Shown: positions 15,270 to 23,788 of the stretch, one piece after another
How the letters are laid out: the number at the start of each line of letters is the position of its first letter
Position numbering within the stretch: the first letter of the stretch is position 1
NCBI GenBank assembly: GCA_964571815.1
Contig: CAZNDN010000026.1
Coordinates: 1-37,603, forward strand
DNA from: CAZNDN01 sp964571815
GTDB lineage: Bacteria > Fibrobacterota > Chitinivibrionia > Chitinivibrionales > WJKA01
Direction of reading: 5' to 3'
Length of the DNA: 37,603 nucleotides
Notes under the pieces: model-generated
Told to the model about the DNA's origin: nothing
Database searches by the model: none
What the model saw: the letters and a program-made list of their open reading frames with translations, nothing else
Program-made: the position numbers and the translations under genes

Positions 15270-17618
15270 ATGACCATCCTGAAAGTAATCTCAACACGTT
15301 TTTTTATTCTCCTCTGTATCCCACTCTCAGTATGGGGAGCAGCATCCGTTGAGGTTTCCATTCATTTTGGTGAACAGATAGCGACCCACGGCCTGCGCAT
15401 CCTCGGTGGAGCACCTTCACGGGGGACGTATCAGATGGGAAAACCGACTGCCGACAGCTCTGTCTGGATTGTTTCGGAGAACCTTGACCTTTCCGTTACC
15501 GACCAGGGATTTCTTTCGAAAAACTGCTCTGTCATTGATATCGAACTGTCGTATTATCTTCCCAGTACCCTTGCAACCCCGGCAACCAACGTATACTGCC
15601 AAACAGGAAAGCCGGAACGTGAATATGCCGGAGTGGTGCGCGGTGGATTGTGGTACCACGCGAAAGAGTGGAAGGCGGTCGGGCTTGAAAAAAACAATGC
15701 GCGCTTTTCGAGCGGCGAAGTCAACGTGCGCTTCGACCATGCGAACGATTATGCAATCCGCCGTATAGTTTTACGCGGGTACTCACGTGAAAATGACATT
15801 GATGAGCGCCGGATGGTGCGTTGCACAACCGCGGTTGCGGCACAGCAGAAATTGTTTGCCTATGCGCGCGGGACACCGGCTGAATTCTCATACCATTTGG
15901 CCAATTTGGCCAATGAGAGAATCAGTGCTTCCTATTCCGCGGAACTGTTGGAGCGTATGCGCGTTGATGCCGCTGCCTGGAGCACGCAGGGTACTGTCGA
16001 TTTATCGCCTCAATCAGCAACGCCACTCACCATAACAGTGCCCACAGCAGGTTTGCGGTTTGGGGCCTATGACCTTTTTGTGTCGGTAACCGGAACAACA
16101 CCGCAATGGAAGGACAGTCTTCTCACACGCCGGCGAACAGCGCTCGGAATTATTTCCGATGCACACATCCGTAAGGCTGAACCCGGAGAATTCCTGTACG
16201 GTTTGGACGTCTGCCTGGGCCCTCCGGGCAGGAAAGACTCCACGAACACATTGCTCGATTGGACCCGTATCATGGGCGCCGATATTATGCGAGGCGGATT
16301 CAAGACTCACTTCGACAAGTACCCGAGCTACGATGTCGTCGGTGAGATTCAAGAGAGACTGCCTGTCTACGAATCGTATGGATTGAAGAATGTGATAGGC
16401 TATTCCCCTGCCGATCCGGGCAAAAAATACTGGGATAACATGCTCCCGTACGAATCGTTGATGCTGCGCAAAATGGATTTGGTCGAGGAGATCGCCCGGA
16501 CATTTCCGCAGCTTCACTATTGGGAACTCGGCAACGAGCCCGATATCGGTTTTTACAAGGGGCCGAAGGAGCAGTACTCAATCGATTTCATGAAGCTATA
16601 TGCGGGGATTAAGCGCGGGAATCCCGATGCGGTGGTAATGAATGGCGGGTTTGCTTACGAATATGATAATATGGTTACCATTGTCAATCGTATCGATGCG
16701 GACTCAATTGACGGATGGGCATATCATGGCCATGGACCCCTGAAGAGCGAGAAAACCGGTTATCGCCGGATTGCGACACTTGTCGACAGCCTGGGCAAAG
16801 GAGGCAAGCCCTTTTTCCAGACCGAATCGGGACGCTGGCATCATGATCGGGCGGGTGAGATGAAGCAGGCGCTAACTTGTCCGCAGAAAATGATATACGT
16901 GCAGTCAAAAAACATTCCGTTCTTCCTCTGGTTCAGGCTTCTGTTCAATCACCCCGAACACAACGACTACGGTTGCTTGCATACGCATGATATCCGGCAA
17001 CCCAAACCGGTCATCATGGCCTATCGAAGTATGGTTGAACTTCTGCGGGGGTATTCCTGGCAGGATACGGTTGTTTTCGAAAACGACACTATCGAGGGAC
17101 ATCTCTTTCACCATCCTGAACATGACCGATACATTTGTGCGCTCTGGTCCAACCATAGAAAAGGCAATGGTCGCTATGAGCTGCAAATCGCCTCATCCGG
17201 TACAATTTCTCATGCGCAGGAGTTGGATATGTTTGCAAATCCACAGCCTGCCTCACTCACCTCACAGGGTATTCTATCGGTTGATATCTCGGAGTATCCC
17301 GTCTATGTCCGCTGGCGGGGAGATAAGGTTGCTTCCGTGTCCCAGCGAAAATCCGATACACCGGAATGCCGTCTCATTTCCGCCGACCGCATCACCGCTC
17401 TGCCGGTACCCGGCGGCTTGCTGATTCGCGGCGCCGGTCATGGCCCAGCCACGGTTCAGATACTGGATTGCCGGGGAAGGATAATTGCCCGAAGAACGGG
17501 GATCACCGAAGAATCCATGCTTCTCCCGACCGGCCCACGTGCGGAAGGGGTGTATATGGTGAGAATCACATCCACGAAGACGACAATTGTTCGACGCTTC
17601 CTTTTTCGAGACAACTAA
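15270..17618 (+). CDS. Secreted clan GH-A-like glycoside hydrolase with N-terminal beta domains and T9SS-like tail
   Basis: A 782-residue protein from the ATG at 15270, which opens with a clear signal peptide (MTILKVISTRFFILLCIPL, end near VWGAAS); the upstream in-frame extension to 15156 is the decayed tail remnant read in another frame. Residues about 25-290 are beta-rich and may hold carbohydrate-binding domains. A TIM barrel follows with HYWELGNEPDIGF (candidate acid/base Glu423) and FFQTESGRWH (candidate nucleophile Glu519), the clan GH-A arrangement seen in GH39, GH79 and relatives. A short beta domain and the T9SS-like tail complete it. The next gene begins 15 bases after the stop, so this is the first gene of a four-gene operon. 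The substrate is unknown. Confidence 0.78.
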   Translation: MTILKVISTRFFILLCIPLSVWGAASVEVSIHFGEQIATHGLRILGGAPSRGTYQMGKPTADSSVWIVSENLDLSVTDQGFLSKNCSVIDIELSYYLPSTLATPATNVYCQTGKPEREYAGVVRGGLWYHAKEWKAVGLEKNNARFSSGEVNVRFDHANDYAIRRIVLRGYSRENDIDERRMVRCTTAVAAQQKLFAYARGTPAEFSYHLANLANERISASYSAELLERMRVDAAAWSTQGTVDLSPQSATPLTITVPTAGLRFGAYDLFVSVTGTTPQWKDSLLTRRRTALGIISDAHIRKAEPGEFLYGLDVCLGPPGRKDSTNTLLDWTRIMGADIMRGGFKTHFDKYPSYDVVGEIQERLPVYESYGLKNVIGYSPADPGKKYWDNMLPYESLMLRKMDLVEEIARTFPQLHYWELGNEPDIGFYKGPKEQYSIDFMKLYAGIKRGNPDAVVMNGGFAYEYDNMVTIVNRIDADSIDGWAYHGHGPLKSEKTGYRRIATLVDSLGKGGKPFFQTESGRWHHDRAGEMKQALTCPQKMIYVQSKNIPFFLWFRLLFNHPEHNDYGCLHTHDIRQPKPVIMAYRSMVELLRGYSWQDTVVFENDTIEGHLFHHPEHDRYICALWSNHRKGNGRYELQIASSGTISHAQELDMFANPQPASLTSQGILSVDISEYPVYVRWRGDKVASVSQRKSDTPECRLISADRITALPVPGGLLIRGAGHGPATVQILDCRGRIIARRTGITEESMLLPTGPRAEGVYMVRITSTKTTIVRRFLFRDN
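17403..17618 (+). repeat. C-terminal-domain coding repeat, copy 2
   Basis: This partner of 12833-13048 has equal length and near-identical first 80 bases. Such similarity at DNA level between otherwise different genes points to recent copying or gene conversion of the tail module. Confidence 0.75.
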
Positions 17619-17633
17619 TCGAGAGGTTTACGT

Positions 17634-19850
17634 ATGGTTTCGCGACTCCCCTGCTCACTTGTCTGTCTGCTCCTGACATTTGTATGGTACCCCGGATTCA
17701 CCAGGGACCGCACCATACCCGAAAACCTTGTCTTTCCCCCGCAAGCATTCTTCCGCAACGGGGGAAGTCTGATCGATGTGACCAGGTTGACGGTATCGGG
17801 AATTTACCAAGCCAACGCGGCCGGTGACGGCGTTACCGACGATACCAAAGCGCTGATAGCAGCCTATGACACCCTGGCCGAACTGGTTCGCAACGGTGCA
17901 GACGGCGGCAAGCCGCAGATCTACCTGCCCAACGGTACGTATCTGGTGAGCGATGAAATTATTTACAGCGGAGAGCGGATTACCTTTACCAATAATTCCG
18001 GTATCACCAAAGTTCGCTGGATCGGGCAGGACCGCACCAGCACGGTTATCCGGCTCAAGGACAACTGCCCGGGCTTTGGCGGCGCCGAGCCCGGGGCCGT
18101 TCTGTCGTTTTACAAGGAGCGAGGAACCAATATTCCCGGGAATAATGTCGTGCGTAATATCACCATCAATACCGGCACGGGCAACCCGGCTGCTGTCGGT
18201 ATAATGTACATGTCGGCAAATGTCGGTCTGATCCGCAACGTGACCATTCTCTCCGAGGACGGCCGGGGGCATATCGGGCTGTTGTTCGGCGATCACTCCG
18301 CACAGGGGTACTTTGGCGACATCACGGTCGACGGCTTCGACTACGGTCTATACAATCAGCATCAGGGAGCCAATAACCCGGCCTGTGAATACATCACCCT
18401 GAGAAATCAGAACCGCGCAGCTATCTTTAACAAGCATGGCGCGACGCATCTTCGCTCAGTCTTCAGTCGGAACCGCTGTCCGCTGGTTGAAACAACAGGA
18501 GGCAGTGTCAGCATTATCGAAAGTGAAGCCCGGGGCGGTGCAGCCAACCAGTCGGCCATCCAGATTACAAAACGGACCGATGCGCTGGTCTTTGCGCGTG
18601 ACGTGGTTATTTCCGGGTACGGTTGCAGCGTGCGAAAGGACAGCACCGACGTGCTCACCGGGAATATCAACGAATACGTATCGCTCAACAGGTTCCGGCT
18701 CTTTCCGGCCCACTCACCCGACACCACCATGCGCCTGCCGATCGCCGACGCACCCGAGGTGCCGTGGTACGAGGATTTCTCGCAATGGGCGTGTGTTGAT
18801 GACTACCCCGGGGCCACCGACGGCGAGAAAGCGCAGAATGCCCTCAATTCCGGGAAGGCGGTTGTGTATTTCCCCAAAAGCAGCTACGACTTTGACGGCT
18901 TTGGACGACTCGAAGTTCCCGCAACGGTCAAGCGTATCGATATGATGTTCTCCCATGCCAAGACAGGCTTTGACGTTCGTGAGGATTCCGATGATGCCCT
19001 GCTTGTCGAAAACTGCTCGAGCAGAGTGGGAATCCAGACCTGGTGCGGACGCACCATTATCAAGCGGGCCTCAGGCGGCGGTTTTGCCAACAAAAACAAC
19101 TCCCCAGCGGTCCTGTTTGTGCAGGGATGCGCCGGACTGGGGGCCAATGATGATTTCTGCCCGGGTAATCAGGTGATATACGCCGTGGGGATCAACGATG
19201 AAATCAAGACCAAACCCTGTTTCAACGTCAACGGCGGTGTAATGTGGTGCATGGGATACAAGACCGAAGGTCCTCAACCTTCTTTCCACGTGCATAACAC
19301 GGGCGTGTGCGAGGTAATTGGCGGGTATCGAAACGAATGTATGGCCGATATCGGAGAGCCGGTCCTGAAGATCGACGATAACGGCAGTGTCTGTTTCACC
19401 GGATTTACCAGCATGGCCGGAATATTTGAGCAGACCGTGTGGGAGACACGTTGGGAAAAAAAGGTATATGTCAATTCTGATTTTCCTCCCCGAGTTGGTG
19501 GGCATTGGAAGAATGACATCTATATCCCGCTGTTTCTGGGCTGGCGCAAGCAGGAAGCCGATGCGGCGGTCGACAAGATTCACGCGAGTGCCGGAGCATA
19601 TCTGGATGACGAGACACGCTGCCGCCCATTCGCTCCGTCAAGGTTCATCTCATCGCATACCGTAGATAATCCGGCCGGTCGTGCAGGGCTGTTTTCAATC
19701 AGTGGCCGGCACGTGGGATTCGTGAGCATCGGGGACGGACGTCTTTCGCGGTTCATGGCAACACCTCCGTCTTCCGGGATGTTCATCCTGCGCATGACGG
19801 ACGGAAATAGAACCGCACAACGAACAATCCGGCTCGGTGGAAAACCATGA
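17634..19850 (+). CDS. Secreted double beta-helix protein, pectate-lyase-3-like, with T9SS-like tail (helix paralogue 1)
   Basis: A 738-residue protein with a good ribosome binding site (GAGAGG) and a signal peptide (SLVCLLLTFVWYPGF). Residues about 60-75 (GDGVTDDTKALIAAYD) and 96-103 (IYLPNGTY) are the standard opening of pectate-lyase-3/GH28-related right-handed beta-helices. A second opening appears at about residue 410 (VVYFPKSSY), so two helix modules seem to be joined in tandem. Near residue 535-546 lies MWCMGYKTEG, shared with the paralogues at 23789 and 36140. The tail (LFSISGRHVGF ... GMFILRMT ... RTIRL) is a T9SS-like domain. Parallel beta-helices of this type are mostly polysaccharide lyases, hydrolases or epimerases; no catalytic triad can be assigned. 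The stop overlaps the start of the next gene by four bases. Confidence 0.8.
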   Translation: MVSRLPCSLVCLLLTFVWYPGFTRDRTIPENLVFPPQAFFRNGGSLIDVTRLTVSGIYQANAAGDGVTDDTKALIAAYDTLAELVRNGADGGKPQIYLPNGTYLVSDEIIYSGERITFTNNSGITKVRWIGQDRTSTVIRLKDNCPGFGGAEPGAVLSFYKERGTNIPGNNVVRNITINTGTGNPAAVGIMYMSANVGLIRNVTILSEDGRGHIGLLFGDHSAQGYFGDITVDGFDYGLYNQHQGANNPACEYITLRNQNRAAIFNKHGATHLRSVFSRNRCPLVETTGGSVSIIESEARGGAANQSAIQITKRTDALVFARDVVISGYGCSVRKDSTDVLTGNINEYVSLNRFRLFPAHSPDTTMRLPIADAPEVPWYEDFSQWACVDDYPGATDGEKAQNALNSGKAVVYFPKSSYDFDGFGRLEVPATVKRIDMMFSHAKTGFDVREDSDDALLVENCSSRVGIQTWCGRTIIKRASGGGFANKNNSPAVLFVQGCAGLGANDDFCPGNQVIYAVGINDEIKTKPCFNVNGGVMWCMGYKTEGPQPSFHVHNTGVCEVIGGYRNECMADIGEPVLKIDDNGSVCFTGFTSMAGIFEQTVWETRWEKKVYVNSDFPPRVGGHWKNDIYIPLFLGWRKQEADAAVDKIHASAGAYLDDETRCRPFAPSRFISSHTVDNPAGRAGLFSISGRHVGFVSIGDGRLSRFMATPPSSGMFILRMTDGNRTAQRTIRLGGKP

Positions 19851-22450
19851 TGCCCCGTAATGCCGCTTTCCTGCCACGCCGCCTCGCCCTGGTCGTCCCG
19901 ACGGCAACGCTCATCATCTGCCTCGCATGGCCGGTGCACCCCGAACCCAATTACGAGCGCAACGACCTCGGCGACCAGTACCTCTGCGACTGGCTGGGTA
20001 ACACCTTCCCGGCACAAGAGGATATCAACCGTCAGCCACCCGCTTACAAGCGGAAACGCTTTGTAAGCCGGAATATCGAGAGTATCTTTGTTGACCTGCG
20101 CGACGGGACTGTTTTCGGCCAGGGATTCTATGAGGAGCGCAGCGGCAACTACAATATTTACCGCAACGGCGACGTTATCGGCCGAACCTACGACAAACAG
20201 TTTTACCTCGTCAACCAGGGCACGGGTATTGCCGCCGACAGCATGTATGTCTATCGCTGTATCGGTCAGGGTAATCCCGACGGCAGAAGCGAAATCAACA
20301 CAAACGGCAATCCACGATACCCTCCGTCCGTGGGTGATAGATGGTACGGGGTTCGCCGGTATCATCGCTCCAACGGCTCGCCCGCGGGATTTCCGTCGGG
20401 ATACGGGAAAGAAGCGAACATGCTCGTTGTCAATACCAACAAGGGTGCGCTGAGCGGTCTGGCAATTTTTGGTAGTGAACTCTTTATCGCCTCGCCTCCG
20501 GATAACCGTATTTACGTATGCAATCTTCGCGATATGTCCTTGAGCCGATCGTGGGACTTTGTCGCCGGAGGAAGTCCGCGGAAAATGGCATGTGACGATG
20601 AGGGGTATCTCTGGGTCCACGACAGCACCAATCAAGCTATTCACCGATATGCAACCGACGGGGAAAAGCAAAGCCAAATCATCACTGCAAATTCGGGCGT
20701 CTTTTTCAACGGTCTTGCCGTTGATCCGGGAGAGCAGGGCGACGCATCGGACGATCGCCTTCTGGTTGTCGACGGCGGTAACGACCAGAACATCAAAATC
20801 TACCACCACCTGACAACCGAGCCCGTACTGGAAAAGACCTTCGGCATACCCGGCGGAATCTACGCGGGCATACCGGGGAGAGTCGCCCCCCTCAAATTCC
20901 ACAATCCAAAAGATGTCGGCATTGACGATACGGGCAACTACATCGTTGCCTGCGCGGCCTCGAGCCAACAGAAAACCGGGCCCTACGACGGGGTTACCTC
21001 AGGTGCGAGTCTCGAAGCGTACCATCCGGACGGTACCCGTGTCTGGAAATTACTCGGCTTGGAATTTGTCGATGTCGCCGACTGGGACCCGGCCAATCCG
21101 AGTCATGTCTATACCGCGGAGTCGCACTATATTGTTGACTATAACAAACCTGCCGGACAAGGTTGGCGGTATGCGGGAACGCTGAATAACCGAAAAACCT
21201 ATCCCGGGAAAACGTATGTCTGCAGATCAGCCCCCATCGTCATGCGACGTCTCGGCAACAACCTCTTCATGTTCGGCAGGAAAGGCCGCGGCGTCATGGT
21301 CTGGCGGTTCGATGAAGCGACGGCAGGTGAATGCATGATTCCCTACGCGCACATCTGTCCGTGGTCGGGAGAGGATCATCCCCATGTTGAACCGGGGAAT
21401 GCCTTTGCATGGGTTGATGCCGATAAGGACGGCCACTATGATTCGGATGAGTTCACCTCGGTTGCCTCGTTTCAGAAGAATTTTCAAGGCACCGACACCT
21501 GGCGGGTCATGGATGACGGTGCGATCATGTTCATGGGCAAGTGGCAGAGGGCGTTTGCCACTGTCCCCGCCGGCGATTTCAACGAACACGGTTTTCCCAC
21601 CTGGGACATCCTCGGTACGGTGAAAGAGGATCATTTCAGTCCGTTCACGGAAATCTGGGTTATGGAATACGATGAACAGCTCGATGCCATGTTCGTTTCG
21701 GGATGCACCGAGTCTCTTCCCAATCCGCAAGGCTGGAACCTCGGCGGCGGTACCCGGCTCGCCCGGTTCGACAACTGGCGCGCCGGGAACCGCACTCCCA
21801 CCACCGGGTGGGGAGAAAACCGCAACGGCACATGGGGAATTGAACTTCCCCGGGACCCGGAAGCCGATCGCGAATTCACCAAAACCATGACCCTGTGCGG
21901 CGACTATATCTTCACGTGCCTGGGAAGCAAAAGTAAAACGAGTGATTCTCTTCGCCGGCCGATTGTGTTCATCTATACAAAAGACACCGGAGAGCTGGTG
22001 GGCACCATGCAGCCCGGCGGAAACATCGGCGACCGCGCCATGATGGACATCAAGGGTGGAGGCCTCAATGCACGCCGCCGAAGAAACGGCGAGTATATCA
22101 TCTTCCAGGAAGACGATGCCTACGGGAAAATCATCATGTACCGGTGGTGTCCGGAGGGGAAGTGCGCCGAGACCGTCAACGGACGCGCGCCATATCAAAC
22201 GAGTACCTCGTCGGGTCCGCTCAAACCCGTATTGCGCATAGGCGGGAATGAATTGATTCTCGATAACGTTGGCTGTACCGAACCGGCGACACTCCGTATC
22301 ATGGACTGCCGGGGCAGGACGGTACTGCATTCTCTGATTCGTTCGGCATCCCGGGTGCGGGTATCACTCCGCACGTATCCGCGCGGTATGTACTTTGTTA
22401 ACGTTCGACGTAACACCGGAACACTGATTCGCAGGTGCATTGTCAGGTAA
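19847..22450 (+). CDS. Secreted beta-propeller protein with T9SS-like tail (propeller paralogue 2)
   Basis: An 867-residue protein whose ATG overlaps the TGA of the preceding gene (ATGA); an ATG at 19850 is an alternative. The signal peptide is LALVVPTATLIICLAWPVHP. Blades resemble those of the gene at 5800: LSGLAIFGSELFIASPPDNRIY, PRKMACDDEGYLWVHDS, PKDVGIDDTGNYIVA. A calcium-type loop DADKDGHYDSDE begins near residue 524, in the same region as in paralogue 1. The blade series ends with IMYRWCPEGKC, then a T9SS-like tail (LRIMDCRGRTV ... GMYFVNVRR ... IRRCIV). It is 130 residues longer than paralogue 1, partly through N-terminal blades. Being translationally coupled to a beta-helix protein suggests the two act together on one polymer; the role itself is not known. 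Confidence 0.8.
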   Translation: MMPRNAAFLPRRLALVVPTATLIICLAWPVHPEPNYERNDLGDQYLCDWLGNTFPAQEDINRQPPAYKRKRFVSRNIESIFVDLRDGTVFGQGFYEERSGNYNIYRNGDVIGRTYDKQFYLVNQGTGIAADSMYVYRCIGQGNPDGRSEINTNGNPRYPPSVGDRWYGVRRYHRSNGSPAGFPSGYGKEANMLVVNTNKGALSGLAIFGSELFIASPPDNRIYVCNLRDMSLSRSWDFVAGGSPRKMACDDEGYLWVHDSTNQAIHRYATDGEKQSQIITANSGVFFNGLAVDPGEQGDASDDRLLVVDGGNDQNIKIYHHLTTEPVLEKTFGIPGGIYAGIPGRVAPLKFHNPKDVGIDDTGNYIVACAASSQQKTGPYDGVTSGASLEAYHPDGTRVWKLLGLEFVDVADWDPANPSHVYTAESHYIVDYNKPAGQGWRYAGTLNNRKTYPGKTYVCRSAPIVMRRLGNNLFMFGRKGRGVMVWRFDEATAGECMIPYAHICPWSGEDHPHVEPGNAFAWVDADKDGHYDSDEFTSVASFQKNFQGTDTWRVMDDGAIMFMGKWQRAFATVPAGDFNEHGFPTWDILGTVKEDHFSPFTEIWVMEYDEQLDAMFVSGCTESLPNPQGWNLGGGTRLARFDNWRAGNRTPTTGWGENRNGTWGIELPRDPEADREFTKTMTLCGDYIFTCLGSKSKTSDSLRRPIVFIYTKDTGELVGTMQPGGNIGDRAMMDIKGGGLNARRRRNGEYIIFQEDDAYGKIIMYRWCPEGKCAETVNGRAPYQTSTSSGPLKPVLRIGGNELILDNVGCTEPATLRIMDCRGRTVLHSLIRSASRVRVSLRTYPRGMYFVNVRRNTGTLIRRCIVR

Positions 22451-22473
22451 ACAACAGACGGAAGGGTTGACGT

Positions 22474-23358
22474 ATGAAAACTACAAGACGGGCTTTTCCG
22501 GTACTGGTTTTCGCACTCTGCTGTACAACCCAGGCCGGCGACTACCTGGTTGAAGACGCCGGGTGGCTCGGGAATACCTGGAACGGCAATAACAACCAAT
22601 GGGTACAGCATAATGCGGCGGATATATGCGTTTACGATGGTCGGATATTTACCAACAGTCGCTGGGATGAGAACAAGCGCTCGGCCGGTATCTACAGCAC
22701 GAATGACGGCACGCCGCTTGAGAAACTCGACAATGTTCATAACGGCGGAGGAAAGGTTCCGGGACCGGCCGTCACCGCCGGTCCTACCTACGTGTTTGCC
22801 TCCTGGGCCATCCATCACGAAAAGAGGAGTAACAACCGTGCGTGGTATGGCGTGGCACGCTGTTTTCATGACGGAAGCGCGGCGCCATTCGGGGATTCTC
22901 ATATTCTGATAATCCACGAACTCGACCAGACCGCGGTTGACATGGAGAGTCGTGTGAGCGGACTCGTCGTTTATCACGGCAATGGTATCGATGAGCTGTA
23001 TGTATCCGATCCGATAGACTCCGCTATTCGGGTGTATGATGTTGCCGGCATGCAGTTCATTCGGTCATTTCCCGTGTCGGGCGATCCGGGGGACCTCTGC
23101 TTTGACGCTGCCGGACACCTGTGGTTGATTGACCGCTCGTCGCATATTGTTAAAAAGTACAGTCGCAACGGTATTGACCTGAAGAGAGACATTTCCGACA
23201 CGAAACTCCCGGTAGATATCTGCAGCGATGCGACCACGGGAAACCTGGTGGTTGCCGACGGGCACCATTCCCGGCAGCACCTCCGTTTTTATAACGTATC
23301 TGATGACCCAGTGGTCAAAAGCACATGGGGTGAGTCCGTCCTCATGAGCTGTTGGTAG
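22474..23358 (+). CDS. 3'-truncated beta-propeller protein (propeller paralogue 3)
   Basis: A 294-residue frame with GGAAGGG before the ATG and a signal peptide (AFPVLVFALCCTTQAGD). Early blades match the paralogues: ADICVYDGRIFTNSRWDENK, VSGLVVYHGNGIDELYVSDP, PGDLCFDAAGHLWLID. The match stops at VVKSTWGE, the point where paralogues 1 and 2 continue with a GIY-G-PG motif and several more blades. The last residues (SVLMSCW) are unlike anything in the family, and nine bases later the MITE-like repeat begins. The calcium loop, the WCP motif and the T9SS-like tail are all missing, and I cannot find them beyond the repeat. It is therefore probably a broken gene whose 3' part was deleted, though it is still expressible as the end of the 15270 operon. 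Confidence 0.7.
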   Translation: MKTTRRAFPVLVFALCCTTQAGDYLVEDAGWLGNTWNGNNNQWVQHNAADICVYDGRIFTNSRWDENKRSAGIYSTNDGTPLEKLDNVHNGGGKVPGPAVTAGPTYVFASWAIHHEKRSNNRAWYGVARCFHDGSAAPFGDSHILIIHELDQTAVDMESRVSGLVVYHGNGIDELYVSDPIDSAIRVYDVAGMQFIRSFPVSGDPGDLCFDAAGHLWLIDRSSHIVKKYSRNGIDLKRDISDTKLPVDICSDATTGNLVVADGHHSRQHLRFYNVSDDPVVKSTWGESVLMSCW

Positions 23359-23366
23359 GTAAGGTA

Positions 23367-23522
23367 CAGGGACGGTGGTTTGTTAATTGCTTAACGTCCT
23401 GTCGGAATCTCACCTCGTGCCGGTCTGTTAGAAAAAGGGAACAAAGCTTCCCCGGAAGCCTCGATATGGTGTAGAAATGTATGTGCGCCGATGCTTAAGA
23501 AACTAAAAAACCACCGTCCCTG
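23367..23522. repeat. MITE-like repeat, copy A (short form)
   Basis: A 156-base element bounded by a perfect 15-bp terminal inverted repeat (CAGGGACGGTGGTTT at 23367-23381; its complement at 23508-23522). Inside the left arm is TTAATTGCTTAA and near the right arm GTGCGCCGATGCTTAAGAAAC. It shares these and the intervening CACCTCGTGCCGG and AAGCTTC-like segments with copies B and C but lacks about 70 internal bases. No open frame of note lies within it. It begins nine bases after the stop of the truncated propeller gene. Confidence 0.75.
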
Positions 23523-23788
23523 CACCCCCAAAGCGTTGCATCGACACCGGACGATAACGACGATTCATCAGAGAGCCGCGGATGCGGCAGCGGTGTGTCT
23601 CTGGCACTCATTCCCGCGGTCGGGTTGCGATTTTTCCGTCGGAAAGTCAAAACCCTCTAATTTGTATTGTTCATATTTATATAATTTCTCCACATTTATC
23701 CAGTGCCATTTTCCGCATAACCACTATATTGCATATTATATTAATGTTCTGCTGAAGCGCTGTGAACTTCACATAACCGAGGTTTCCC
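23523..23788. other. AT-rich upstream region of the second beta-helix gene
   Basis: These 266 bases run from the MITE-like repeat to the next gene. The segment from about 23640 is strongly AT-rich compared with its surroundings and contains TATAAT at 23680-23685, but no -35 box at a normal distance. It is likely the promoter region of the gene at 23789. Confidence 0.35.

Noticed and set aside
19580..20968. Long minus-strand frame of 462 residues
   Set aside because: It lies antisense to two well-supported genes in the usual GC-rich shadow frame and has no start signal or motif.
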